Positions 12,384 through 24,683 of a stretch of 64,000 nt of DNA are shown here, piece by piece. Both the position numbers and the translations under genes were made by a program. Positions within the stretch are counted from its first letter, which is position 1. Each line of letters begins with the position of its first letter. The notes under the pieces are model-generated. The model worked only from the letters and a program-made list of their open reading frames with translations. It did no database searches and was not told the origin of the DNA. Origin of the DNA: Chondrosia reniformis. Its lineage: Eukaryota; Porifera; Demospongiae; Chondrillida; Chondrillidae. The stretch lies in the NCBI GenBank assembly GCA_947172415.1, contig OX359196.1, forward strand, positions 7,707,901-7,771,900, in the 5' to 3' direction.

Positions 12384-13769
12384 GCTGCTTCTAATTGTAG
12401 ATATCCTTACAGAATCCATAGTAATAATATGTTTACTTGACTAACTATGTTTACCTCCCATGTTTCCTGTTAAAGGCTAAACTTTCACTTAATTGTATAA
12501 TGTATTTTCATTGTATAAAGTATCAGACATGTTTATTTCTTATTGTGATAAACAATAAATATATATGTGCATTCTGGTATATTCTGTATGTTGGAAGGTT
12601 ATTTGAGCCAGTTTGAGTAAATTTATTTAGCCACCATAAACATGTATGTGAATATATTCTAAGCATGGGCTTCTATAGATATAATTACAAATAAAGTATG
12701 TACATATATATACAGTTACTGTATGTTACAATAGCTACTATTACAAGGGATTTATGATACATACGTATTCAATACATACTGACGCATAAGGCTATTAGTA
12801 CTTACATGTACCTCATATGATTCCTAAGCCTCTTATTGATGCCATCCAAGTCTATAGGGAAATGGAGCTTATATTAAAATCCCCTAGTATGTACGTACTT
12901 GCTGACAATGCAACCTGTATGAATGGCTTGCTGCCTCTCTAGATCAGGTGCTTCACTGAGGTCCCAAACTTTCAGTCTAAATACTTCTATCTGGTTTAGA
13001 ATTGCAGTGGGTCTCATGGGTGACCAGATAAGTATAAATACGTAAAACCATTGTACAAGCTGTGAGTTTGTAATAGATGTTATACAAACGTAATGTACAT
13101 ACGTATGTATGCATACATGTACTGTATATAAAGAACATCCTTTTGTAAATTGAAAGAAAGTTCCCCATTTAGAATTCTCTAAATCAGTTCTTCCTTTAGG
13201 CATTAACAATTATAGTGTTTCAATGTACTTAATTTTATTAAAGTGTTTACATCTTTCTCCTCTTTCCTCTTAACTTCCTACTAGTTTAAAGTGAATTAGG
13301 ATATGCTAAATACACACAGGTACACACATAGCCCTTAATATATGTACGTATGTCTGGTAATTGAAAAGTTGAGCATTAGCTAAACAAGTATTAACATTTA
13401 CAAAAATGATGTTAGAAGTAGGAATGGCATTGTTCACTAATACGTACGTCTGCAAAAAGTATTGAAACAAGACAGTGATTATATAATCATGCAGAAGTTG
13501 CTTATATACTGAAATTTAAGTAACTTAACCATACACTTCTGTGTTTGGGCGCCCCAAGCTGAGGTAGGAATGGAAATATTTATGATGATTTATAACTTTT
13601 ACGTTTCCGCATAAGTTTGCATATTAGTGGTAGTCCATTCAATAAAAGAAGAAAAAAATGAATTTTGGAAATGAGCCTATTCCTGGTTAGCCGCTTTTTG
13701 AACATTGTAGAGCATGTAGAGTGTCGAAACTTGTTTTGGCATTTGGAAAAGCGTGACTACTACACTCAC

Positions 13770-13822
13770 TGTAATTTGTTTCCTCTTCTCCTTTGCTGAC
13801 ACTAAAGAACAGTTAGCTTCAT
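13770..13822 (-). pseudogene. Orphan, broken signal-peptide exon
   Basis: Homologous to the receptor B first exon. It starts ATGAAGCTAACTGTTCTT and then hits TAG as the seventh codon after an internal deletion of about 18 bp, and it still ends with a consensus gtgagt donor. No Ig exon follows before the next gene. It is the remnant of a deleted receptor gene. Confidence 0.75.
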
Positions 13823-14108
13823 ATTATAAGAAGGACAGAGTACTATTTATAACCTCTCACAACCAGGAGGGACTCTGTATATAGTCACTCCACAAGACTA
13901 CAGTCGTCTTCTCTTCTAAGTAGATGATATAGACAACAACTAGTATTTCTGCTCTGTAGGAAGCCAAGCAAGCGACCATGTTTACAGTTTCTTTTTAAGA
14001 ATAATTTAATTTAGGAATAGCACTTTTAAGTATGTTTTGGGAAGCATATCTCAAAACATCTGAAAAGCGACCTTAACACCTGCTATTAAAATCTACTGGC
14101 TTATGTCC

Positions 14109-14163
14109 CCTGTGTGGCTAAGTCCAAATGACAAGTCATTTTCAGAGCTTGTCATAATTCATA

Positions 14164-14194
<31 letters not shown>

Positions 14195-15430
14195 TATTGA
14201 TTTAAGTGCACCGTGTGACATGCACACTAGGGCTACTTGGCCCCATGTAGCACTATACGATATAATACATCATAAGGAGTTATGTATATATACACTCCCT
14301 TGCATGCCCCTTCAATGTAGTAAAACCCCTCATAGATACATAAACGTAGTCTCATTCATGCTTGTTTGCTTCCTCTAACTGCACAGGGTCTCAATCTAGG
14401 CTGACTGTACACCCTCTCAATTTTCCAAAAATCATGTTTCCACATAGCTTCTAGTTCCACCAAAATCTTTTCCTCACCAGACACTTCAACCCACCAGATA
14501 TCTTTCCTTCTCTTTTTTTAAAGTTTCTTACAAAGTTTAACTTTTCAGCATTAGCACACCAAGCAATAACATGTTTCTCAATTTGCCTAACATGCAGCGA
14601 CTTCCTCAAACCCCAAATTTTCCTTAAGTACTTCCTTGTATTTTGCCGGTCTTCCACTTTGCAGGTATCATACGAATTTACCTCACCGTTAGCAAACTTT
14701 GATTGTGAATTTCCACTCTTATTCTTCTCCAACCTTTGGAATTCGCCTGCCAACTTTGTAGCTGACCCTCTGGGATATTTCTCGGCAATACTCTGTTTTA
14801 GTTGGCACTCTAATTTTATCAAATCAGCCTCTCTATCGGTAATTAGCTTTTCTATCTCCTCAATTCTCGCTTTAAGAGTGGTTATTGCTTCTTCCTTGTC
14901 CTTCGGGATAGTCTCTATCTCTTCCCTTAACTTGATATCCTGCTGTTCTCTGACTACTTGGTTGCGAAAAACGCCTTGCATGCGAGTCAGTAAAGTCATC
15001 ACACAGAAAAAACATAGGAAAGGTACACCATCTGCGGCGACTACCACTTGAGCAATTTTATAGCACGAAGGGTGTGACCAATTTCCGCAGTCCTGACATT
15101 GGACCCAGTCTCTTCTGTCCTTTGCAGCAGACTCCCTGTTCTTCCCACATATACACCTAATAACATCTGCTTTGTTAGTTGTCTTCGCCAACAAGCCCTT
15201 ATTTCCTTTGTCCTTTTCCAGTATCGTCGAGCGTTTCCCTAGCTGTCGAACTGGTGTTAAAAACTCTTTTGTTGGACTTGTTCCCAAGACTTTACCATTT
15301 TTAGTCACTTTTGTTGGCATTTTTAGAAGACCTCAATACTCGCTCTTTCACAGACAGGTCGCTTGGATACGATACCATACGATACATATTTATGTACGTA
15401 TATACAGTAGGTTTTTATTCTCTCACAACT
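14109..15430 (-). mobile_element. Non-LTR retrotransposon fragment carrying a PHD-finger ORF
   Basis: The sequence interrupts a spacer that is continuous in the B-C interval (cttatgtcccgtatgtgcacataacaaat), so it is an insertion of about 1.3 kb. Read on the minus strand, it has an ORF followed by about 250 bp of 3' sequence ending in AATAAA and an (AAT)n tract (14161-14195). That tail is typical of CR1/L2/RTE-like elements. No reverse transcriptase is present, so it is an internally deleted or non-autonomous copy. The exact ends are approximate. Confidence 0.55.
14451..15320 (-). CDS. PHD zinc finger plus coiled-coil protein, probably retroelement ORF1
   Basis: A 289-residue uninterrupted frame. 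Cys56, Cys58, Cys75, Cys78, His83, Cys86, Cys103 and Cys106 match the C4HC3 spacing of a PHD finger, including the Trp two residues before the conserved His (NWSHPSC). A Lys/Glu-rich coiled coil follows at about 125-180 and the C-terminal third is basic. PHD plus coiled-coil ORF1 proteins are known from several invertebrate non-LTR elements. Codon use and CpG content differ from the receptor genes around it. The alternative is a domesticated host gene, because the frame is intact although the element lacks a polymerase. Confidence 0.6.
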   Translation of the reverse strand: MPTKVTKNGKVLGTSPTKEFLTPVRQLGKRSTILEKDKGNKGLLAKTTNKADVIRCICGKNRESAAKDRRDWVQCQDCGNWSHPSCYKIAQVVVAADGVPFLCFFCVMTLLTRMQGVFRNQVVREQQDIKLREEIETIPKDKEEAITTLKARIEEIEKLITDREADLIKLECQLKQSIAEKYPRGSATKLAGEFQRLEKNKSGNSQSKFANGEVNSYDTCKVEDRQNTRKYLRKIWGLRKSLHVRQIEKHVIAWCANAEKLNFVRNFKKREGKISGGLKCLVRKRFWWN

Positions 15431-16085
15431 GTTTATAGAATACACATAACAAATATGTACATAGTCATTAATGTTATTGTACTGTAATCATACAATTGTT
15501 CAGTTTGTTTATTCTCCACTCATTTACAACTGAATGCAGTATCTCATAATCACATGATTATCACATGATGATGAAACATTTTCATTTTCAGCTGATGGGC
15601 TCATATTTGTTTTTCTGAAGTCTCTTGAGAAGGGCCTTTGCAGTTCCATCCTTGTGGTTACTCAGTTTCAGAATAATTATTTCTACATCAGTAAAATTAA
15701 TATTATTATGTTGATTATTAATAGGACAGGCTTCAATTATTATATGTACGTAGTTATACCATTGTAATTTAGTCCTTTGAGTCAGCATTGTTTCTTTTAA
15801 TTATTAACTTATATACATGTACGTAGCATGGACTGATTGGACTTGCCTGATGCATAATTACAGTTATTTGCAATTTGATTTATTCTTTTCTTTTTTCATG
15901 TCAATATCTGTTACTGTTAGAGATATAACTGACGATAGCCATACTTTTAGTAATCACATCAGGGGTACACATATATATACGTAGTATATAACGTAATTAT
16001 GTTTGTCAGCAGAAGTACATGCATGTATGGTTTAACTTGTGCTTTCATCACACCAAACACCAATTTTAGGAGTAATTGTCTTTAA

Positions 16086-19000
16086 TCATTTATTCACAGT
16101 TGAATAGAGCAACTCAGGATCAAATAGTGGAATTTGAGGAACTTCATCTTCTTCACTGTCTGCTGATGGTTCATACTGGAGGACATCTTCCTTCTCTTGT
16201 TCTTCTGAAGTCTCTTTTTTACCTTTCTTCTTAGTCTTATCTGGTTGAGCATACAACTGATCTGAGTTATCAACTTCTTGTAATTTCTTTTTCTTAATCT
16301 TATTAGGCATTGCATAAAGATCAGAAGGATCTATAGAAGGAACTTCATCTTTAGGGTCACTCTTGGATGAGCTATATGCTGTTTTCTTTCCTTTCCTCTT
16401 TTTCATATCTTCATACATTGGATCAGCAAACTGCTCAATGTCATTCCTTTTGTCTGGTTTAGTGTCAATATCATCATAGACAGAGAAGGAGGTTGTTGTG
16501 TGAGCTGTGTGTTGTTGAGCTGCCTTGACTTGTGGCTCATCATCATAGTCTCCTGTGGGTCCTCCTGAAGAAGTGTTCCTTGTATGAGTTGTAGTAGTAT
16601 AGTGTGGTGTCTTTCCAGTGTTGTTCCTCTTCCTTCTTGTACTGACACACAAGATGAGTACTACTATTGTAATGATGATAATCACTAGAAGTACTACTGC
16701 ACCAGCTGCTCCAGATATAGCTGATATGGATATGTCTTGTGAATTGTCATCTGTTGAGTGATTAGATGGAGGTTGGCTGGTTTCTGTAGTCATAAAAACA
16801 ATTTTTTTTCACAAATTGTTACTTGTTTTGGGCAAATTACAAATACGTAAATTATATAGCATACCTTCTTCTGTGACTGATTTTGGAGTAGATTCTGATG
16901 TATTCATGGTACTATTGTAAACATTACTTTCTGGAGTTTTAGCTGTATAAAAAAGGCTTATTATTTTTGTCTTGTAAGGAACAGGCCAGTCACAGGTACT
17001 GTATGTCTAATTAAGACTTGTTTAATACTTTGAAGGTGTCAAAACAGGTATGAATTATATATACGTATACCAATACCTGTATCTTGCCTGTTTTACAACT
17101 GTAACAAGTATGTTGCAGTTGTACTACACCCCAAAACTGTTTTCCTAATAGACACAGCATGTAACACATTTTATAGGGATGTAGCAATTAAGACATGGAT
17201 TAGCTTAAATACTTAGTTCTTATAATAGCTATTTCCTATAGCAAAATATCATAACCTTATATACAGTATTGTACTGAGTAGACCTTTATTTATTGATGTT
17301 ATATAAAGTGAAGTCTGTTGATATGTGTAAAAATATATAAATTTAGTGTACAAAAGTATATTATCCTGAGATTTATTGTTATGATATTTCATAGATGCAT
17401 CATTTGTGTTGCTCTACAACTAACCATTTTCTGACTGTGTATACTCCATCACATCACTAGTATTATTCCCAGCTGAGTTCACGGCTATCACTGTAATGTT
17501 GTATGTTGTACCATTCACTAGTCCTGTCAAGTTGTAGTAGGTCAGGTTACTGGCTGTGTTGGTTGTGTTGGAACCATACTGGATGATATAGTGTAGTTCT
17601 CCATTGGGTTCTCTTGGAGGCATCCAGTTCAGTTCAACACCATCTTTACACACTCTTGTGATTGTGAGGTTTCTTGGTTTAGTTGGTACTGTATGTAAAG
17701 GAATAATGTTATATATTGAATATACACACTTTACTTGCTTGTATTCTACCTAACATATTATGTATGTATACTCATAATCAGTTAACAATACTGCAGTACA
17801 TACCACTTGACTTGGCTCTATAAGTAGCCTCATTTGGTGCTGAACTGATATGTTGTTCATTAATAATCCAAACCTTTACCCTGTACAGTCCACCTGGTAC
17901 TACTGACAGAGAAACCTTTTGATTACTGTCTTCCACCAATCTATGTCCAATCTCAACTGGTACTTCTAGATCTAGACGATCATATCTTGTGACATATTTA
18001 CCTTGACCAGTTCCACCACTAAGTTTCATTCTAAGAGTCTTTTTTCCTAAATGCACCATCATCATACTAGGTGTTGGTAAGATATCTGTAAAATCATATG
18101 TATACTAACATATACAATGACAGTATTTGTATGTTTATCTAATCATGGACTTACTATTTGATAAGTATAAGTTGATGTAATGTCTTCCTCCATATGTACT
18201 GTTACTACAGTAGAAGTCATCACTTGTATTTGATATTCTCTTAACAAAGAGTGTAGCTGTTAAACCATTTTCACTATACACATCTCCAGTTGGTGATGTT
18301 GGTATAGTGTCTCCAGGTCTAACCCATGTAGCATTACCACCATTGTATGATCTACACTGTATCTCTCCTATCTCTTGGCCTCCTGCTATTTCTGTGATGT
18401 CAGTAATGACAGCTTCATCATCAAGGATTCTGTTCTGACTAGTAACTATAAAACCTGATGCTGTAGTATGGAGGGATGGGACTTGTCTTATATGTGTTAC
18501 TGCTAGTGTTATGACAACTCACTTGGTGGTTCAGCAGTGAATGTAAATACAGCACTCTTAGTGATACCATCAGCCAGTACAGTACAGGTATAGTTTCCTC
18601 CATCACTTGTAGAGATAAGAGGGATTTTCAAGATATGACTTCCACTATTACATGTTCCATGAGGGCAGGTCCATCTGTAGCTAGTTTGTACTCCATAAGG
18701 TATTCCAGTGACTGTACAGACTAGAATAACAGTTGTCCCCAGTTGTACAGTATCACTAGAATCCAGTGTTGTGTTGTGGATGTATCCATCAATATGTACC
18801 AGTGGGTCTGCCACATATTCAACAAATTTGGCTGTAAAGATGAGAGAGATATAACATTACAGTACAGGTATAGATATAACATTATGTACAGTACATACGT
18901 ACATTTAGAGACCATTATCAGCAGAAAGGGAGAACAGGTTCTACCAGACCTACATATATTGATTCAGCTTATATAATTTCTCCTTAATACCTAGGATAGT

Positions 19001-19445
19001 GCCTATATATCACATCTGTCTATCTGTCTAGTAATATATTCTCAAAGGGAGAAGGAACTAGTGTAGTCCTTTCTTAAGTGAACAGATACAATCCTTTTCC
19101 ATGTACGTAACTTCTGATATTTTCTATTAATATATACTGTACATACACATATACATATATACATGGTCTTACATACGTACGTATGTTCCCAAAAGATCAC
19201 TCTTGGCAAAGTTATATTATTGCTAGTATTAGCAGTGTGTGTTTCCATAGGAATATAACCACAGTAAATAGCCTCCTTACTTTGTTAGAGGTTTGATTTA
19301 AAGCAGAAATCTAAAGATGTTTTATGAACCTCAAACTATATCTTGAATATAGTCTATAAAGAAGGTAACATTCACAGTGACATACAGTACCTGTTGATAT
19401 GTGTACTGTGATCAACGAGAGCAGTACAATTGCAAACAACGTCAT
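16086..19445 (-). CDS. Receptor D: Ig-Ig-FN3-FN3-TM receptor with ITIM-like tail
   Basis: Exons: 19445-19391 (signal peptide MTLFAIVLLSLITVHIST), 18831-18523 (Ig1), 18481-18155 (Ig2), 18085-17804 (FN3-like), 17688-17425 (FN3), 16942-16865 (stalk), 16783-16086 (helix and tail). Total 2013 nt, 670 residues. It is the closest relative of receptor C. It shares the WVRPG and SNSTYGGRHY version of Ig2 and the tail ending LLYSTVNK. It lacks the 30-nt stalk exon of C, because the corresponding intron segment is deleted. In the tail DPMYEDM has lost the Val of the C/E/F version. AATAAA overlaps the last codons. The intron upstream of Ig1 also holds a conserved signal-exon flank shared with C. Confidence 0.88.
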
Positions 19446-19562
19446 TTCTATGGGACACTCAACTCAACTAAATAGTATGTAAGCAAACTTTCCACTTTCA
19501 GAGATGTGTATAGTCAACTATAGCTAAACATACATACTGTCAGACCAATATGTACTTAGTCC

Positions 19563-19570
19563 TTTTTATA
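19563..19570 (-). promoter_or_regulatory. Candidate TATA box of receptor D
   Basis: TATAAAAA 118 bp upstream of the start codon, in the context AAGCAGCTATAAAAAGGAC shared with receptor C and, with small changes, F. Confidence 0.5.
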
Positions 19571-20319
19571 GCTGCTTCTAATTGTAGATATCCTTGCAGA
19601 ATCCATAGTAGTAATATGTTTACTTGACTAACTGTGTTTGCCTCTTATGTTTCCTGTTAAAGGCTAAACTTTCACTTTAATTGTATAATGTATTTTCATT
19701 GTATAAAGTATCAGACATGTTTATTTCTTATTGTGATAAACAGAAAATATATATGTGCATATATTCTAATATTCTTTTTGCAAAGGGAAATATGGTTATT
19801 TGAGGATTGATTTAACCACCATATGTGTACTAGAATTAACAGTTTATACATGTATGTGAATATATATGCTAAGTATAGGCTTCTATAGATATAATTACAA
19901 GTGTGTACATGTATATATTGTATGTTACAATAGCTACTATTGCAAGGGACTTATGGTACTCTACATATTCAATACATACCGACACATAAGGCTATTAGTT
20001 TGTACTTACGTACATGTTTCATACGTATGACTCCTAGGCCTCTTATTGATGCCATCCAAGTCTATAGGGAAATGGAGCTTATATTAAAATCCACTAGTAC
20101 GTACTTGCTGACAGTGCAACCTGTATGAATGGCTTGCCGCCTCTCTAGATCAGGTGCTTCAGGTCCCAAACTTACAGTCTAAATACTTCTTTCTAGTTTA
20201 GAATTGCAGTAGGTCTCATGGGCGACCAGATAAGTATGAATATGTAAAACCATTGTAAAAGCTGTGAGTTTGTAATAGATGTTATACAAACGTAATGTAG
20301 ATATATACGTACATATATG

Positions 20320-20779
20320 GCCAAGGATTCACAGAAGATCAAGATAAAGAAAAAGAAAAAGACAAAGACTCCCAGGATCACTAATGAAGGGTGGAATTCC
20401 CAGAAACGGCTGTCTGACCCAGTGGAGAAGAAGATGAAATAAGGGAAAAGAAGGAAGAAAAGACTCCTGTATCTTCATCCAAAGTTCTCTTCGGGTTTAG
20501 TTCCCCTATAGGCTCTTTTACTGAATAGGCATAGCATGTAGGAAAATTGTATCTTAGATTTTTCATATGTATGCATACATGAAAAATCTAAGATACCATT
20601 TTCCTACATGCTATATGAGAGCTTTGGATGAGGATACAGGAGTCTTTTCTTCCTTCTTTTCCCTTATTTCATCTTCTTCTCCACTGGGTCAGACAGCCGT
20701 TTCTGGGAATTCCACCCTTCATCAGTGATCCTGGGAGTCTTTATCTTTTCTTTATCTTGATCTTCTGTGAATCCTTGGC
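20320..20779. mobile_element. Foldback element with about 200-bp arms
   Basis: The left arm begins gccaaggattcacagaagat and the right arm ends with its inverse, around a centre near 20575 (aaaaatctaagata inverted around catatgtatgcatac). The right arm lacks about 45 bp present in the left. The paralogous spacer upstream of receptor C lacks the insertion. A possible 3-bp duplication (atg) flanks it. Diverged pieces of the same family occur at 37850-38030, 48180-48380 and 51410-51480. Confidence 0.75.
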
Positions 20780-21371
20780 ATGTACTGTACGTATATAAAG
20801 AATATCCTATTGTAAATTGAAAGAAAGTTCCCCATTTAGAATTCTCTAAACCAGTTCTTCCTTTAGGCATTAACAATTATAGTGTTTTAATGTACTTAAT
20901 GTTATTAAAGTGTTTACATCTTTCTCCTCTTTCCTCTTAACTTCCTACTAGTTTAAAGTGAAGTGGGATATGCTAAATACACACAGGTACACACATTGCC
21001 CTTAATAGTCATATAAATATGTATGTCTGGTAATTGAAAAGTTGAGCATTAGCTACACAAGTATTAACAGAAGTAGAACATTTTGACCCGGAGGTCTTCA
21101 TCAGCAATGAATTATCAATTATGTACATGTATAAATTATATATTATCAAATGAAAGAGTATGCATACAGTATGTAAATATGCTGTTAATTAATTACACAC
21201 TGTTACTGTTGGAGATACGTATGTTCATATATCCACACATTTAGCAATCACAGTGAGTGTGCATATACAGTAAACTAAACATGTTTGACAGCAGTAGTTG
21301 AATTATTGGAGTTTATATTCTCTTCACACCAAACATCAATTTAAAGGAGTTGGAAATACTGGCTCTGTGGA

Positions 21372-24300
21372 TCATTTATTCACAGCTGAATAGTGCATCT
21401 CAGTATCAAGTGATGGAACTGAAGGAACTTCATCTTCTTCACTGTCTGCTGATGGTTCATACTGGAGGACATCTTCCTTCTCTTGTTCTTCATTCTCTTG
21501 TTTTTCCTTCTCTTGTTCTTCCTTCTCTTGTTCTTCTGAAGTCTCTTTTTTACCTTTCTTCTTAGTCTTATCTGGTTGAGCATACAACTGATCTGAGTTG
21601 TCAACTTCTTGTAATTTCTTTGATTTCTTTTTCTTAATCTTGTTAGGCATTGCATAAAGATCAGAAGGATCTATAGAAGGAACTTCATCTTTACCTTTAC
21701 CATTCTTTGAAGCTTTCTTTTCTTTCCCCTTTTTCATATCAACATCTTCATACATTGGATCAGCAAACTGCTCAATGTCATTCCTTTTGTCTGGTTTAGT
21801 GTCAATATCATCATAGACAGAGAAGGAGGTTGTTGTGTGAGCTGTGTGTTGTTGAGCTGCCTTGACTTGTGGCTCATCATCATAGTCTCCTGTGGGTCCT
21901 CCTGAAGATGTGTTCCTTGTATGAGTAGTAGTAGTATAGTGTGTTGTCTTTCTAGTGTTGTTCCTCTTCCTTCTTGTACTGACACACAAGATGAGTACTA
22001 CTATTGTAATGATGATAATCATTAGTAGTACTACTGCACCAGCTGCTCCAGATATAGCCGATATAGGTATGTCTTGTGAATTGTCAGCTGTTGAGTGATT
22101 AGACGGAGATGGAGTTTGGCTGGTTTCTATAGTGATTATGATAAATAAGATTTGGTAAATTGGTACTACGGATGTTTGTGCCTTTTGTTTTAATATACAT
22201 GCCTTCTTCTGTGACTGTATTTGGAGTGACTTCTGATTTATCTAAAGTACAGCTGCAAACAGTAGTAGCTCCTGGAGTAGCAGCTATATAATATGTAGCA
22301 ATTAAGGCATGGATTACGTAGATTTTATAAGACTTTTATTTCATTACAGAATAAGCATAGCATGTGGTAACGAGTGTATTTACTTGATTTGTTTTTTGCA
22401 TTTATCTTATATGCAATATATAGTTAATATATGTACATATGTGTTGCGGTTGTAATATATGTACTTGTGTATATACATGTGTATGTAGTATATAGTTACT
22501 TACGTGTTGGTCTTGGTGTTGTTGAAGTACATGTACCTAATTAAGAATGGATCTAAAGATTCTGGCATATGTACGTATATATCTAATCTTGAACCCACTA
22601 TTTGATGATGTATTGTGTGTATACTCCATCACATCACTAGTATTACTCCCAGCTGAGTTCACAGCCATCACTGTAATGTTGTATGTTGTACCATTCACTA
22701 GTCCTGTCAAGTTGTAGTAGGTCAGGTTACTGGTTGTGTTGGTTGTGTTGGAACCATACTGGATGATATAGTGTAGTTCTCCATTGGGTTCTCTTGGAGG
22801 TATCCAGTTCAGTTCAACACCATCTTTACACACTCTTGTGATTGTGAGGTGTCTTGGTTTAGTTGGTACTGTATGTAAAGGAATAATGTTATATATTGAA
22901 TATACACACTTTACTTGCATGTATTCTACCTAACATATTATGTATGTATACTCATAATCAGTTAACAATACTGCAGTACATACCACTTGACTTAGCTCTA
23001 TAAGTAGCCTCATTTGGTGCTGAACTGATATGTTGTCCACTAATAATCCAAACCTTTACCCTGTACAGTCCACCTGATACTACTGACAGTGAAACCTTTT
23101 TATTACTGTCTTCTACATGTCCAACCTCAACTGGTACTCCTAGATCTAGACGATCATATCTTGTGACATATTTATGTTCACCAGTTCCACCACTAATTTT
23201 GATTCTAAGAGTCTTTTTTCCTAAATGCATCATCATCATACTAGGTATTGGTAAGGTATCTGTAAAATATGCAAATATAATTTACACATAAACAACATGT
23301 GTATGTTTATTCTAAGTAACTATGGACTTACTGTTGGATAAATATAAGTTGATATAATGATTTATATCATTATCAGTACAGTAGTAGTCATCACTTGTAT
23401 TTGATGTTCTATTAACAAAGAGTGTAGCTGTTGGACCATTTTCACTCTTATACACGTCTTCAGTTGGTGATGTTGATATGTGAGGACCTCCATTGATATA
23501 CCATTTAGTATTACCACCATTGTATGATCTACACTGTATCTCTCCTATCTCTTGGTCTCCTGCTATTTCTGTGATGTTAGTAATGACAGCTTCATGATCA
23601 AGAATTCTGTTCTGACTAGTAACTATAAAACCTGATACTGTAGTATGGAGGGATGGGACTTGTCTTATATGTGTTACTACTAGTGTTATGACAACTCACT
23701 TGGTGGTGCAGCAGTGAATGTAAATACAGCACTCTTATTGATACCATCAGCCAGTACAGTACAGGTATAGTTTCCTCCATCACTTGTAGAGTTAAGAGGG
23801 ATTTTCAAGATATGAATTTCAATATTACATGTTCCATTAGGGCAGGTCCATCTGTAACTAGTTTCTACTCCATAAGGTATTCCAGTGAATGTACAGACTA
23901 GAATAACAGTTGTCCCCAGTTGTACAGTATCACCAGAATCCAGTATTCCTTGTGAAGAGTTGTTTACTCTATGCCCATCTATTATAACTACGTATGACAA
24001 TGGATATGGTATGTACGTATGTAAAAGTCATTCTTAGCCTATGATCCACAGAATGTACATTTGTACACTTCTCTACTTTGCAGCACAGCATATTATGTAG
24101 CTACGTTTTAACTTACAGTACAAGTTGTTGTGTACGTAACTGTTTTTATTACATTTGTGTAGTAAAGTATGTACGTACATATCTTTTCTAAGGAAAGCAC
24201 ATACACATATACAGTGTATCAAATAATAGAAAGGGTCAAAAACATACTTTTAATGTGTGTTATAATATTCATTATAACTGGTCTGCATGGAGAAGGAACT

Positions 24301-24683
24301 AGTGTAGTCCTTTACATTTTGTTTACTCTATATCCATAACTATGAGAATGGATATGGTACTGTATGTGTTAACATTACGCTGGTTATTACATAATGTTGA
24401 TTTGATCCACAGAATGCACTTCTGTATTAGCTGATTGTTGTCTTACAGTACTATAATATACGTATACATGTACATGTTCATATATTTTCTAAGGAAAGCA
24501 CATCCAATACATGTACATACATAAAAGGATCAATACCAGTTGATGTGTGTTTGTCTGAATATAATGATGTAAGCTTTACATGACACATACAGTGAGTGGA
24601 GAAGTTAACTCACTTTTAGCTGTAACTCCTCCTCCTATACTGACAAGTAGTAATAGTTCTGTTAGCAGACTAGCCAACAACAT
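21372..24683 (-). CDS. Receptor E: Ig-Ig-FN3-FN3-TM receptor
   Basis: Exons: 24683-24614 (signal peptide MLLASLLTELLLLVS), 23987-23700 (Ig1), 23658-23332 (Ig2), 23259-22984 (FN3-like), 22868-22599 (FN3), 22536-22504 and 22283-22203 (Thr/Pro stalk), 22126-21372 (helix and tail). Total 2100 nt, 699 residues. The exon ending at 22203 uses a GC donor (GCATGT) where paralogues have GTATGC. The second stalk exon contains CSC, a cysteine pair not found in C or D, which might allow dimerisation. Ig2 is the WYINGG / TDNDINHY version shared with A. The tail has an expanded Glu/Gln/Lys block and ends MHYSAVNK instead of LLYSTVNK. The small first stalk exon is the least certain. Confidence 0.85.

Larger units (their letters stand above)
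12257..16085. other. Long spacer between receptors C and D with relics and a retroelement
   Basis: 12257-13370 is the normal upstream region of receptor C and is repeated upstream of D (19446-21060) and partly of F/E (26740-27200). 13380-14108 is a copy of the receptor B upstream region and contains a dead signal-peptide exon (13770-13822). 14109-15430 is an inserted retroelement. 15437-16085 matches the sequence downstream of receptor C. The layout indicates that a whole receptor gene was lost here. Confidence 0.65.
19446..21371. other. Spacer between receptors D and E
   Basis: No coding exon seen. 19446-21060 parallels the upstream region of receptor C (for example ccatccaagtctatagggaa at about 20050). 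It contains a large inverted repeat (20320-20779). 21060-21371 parallels the region downstream of receptor F (gtcttcatcagcaatgaatta). Confidence 0.6.

Noticed and set aside
14659..15051. Plus-strand frame opposite the PHD ORF
   Set aside because: Antisense; the zinc-finger spacing is only on the minus strand.
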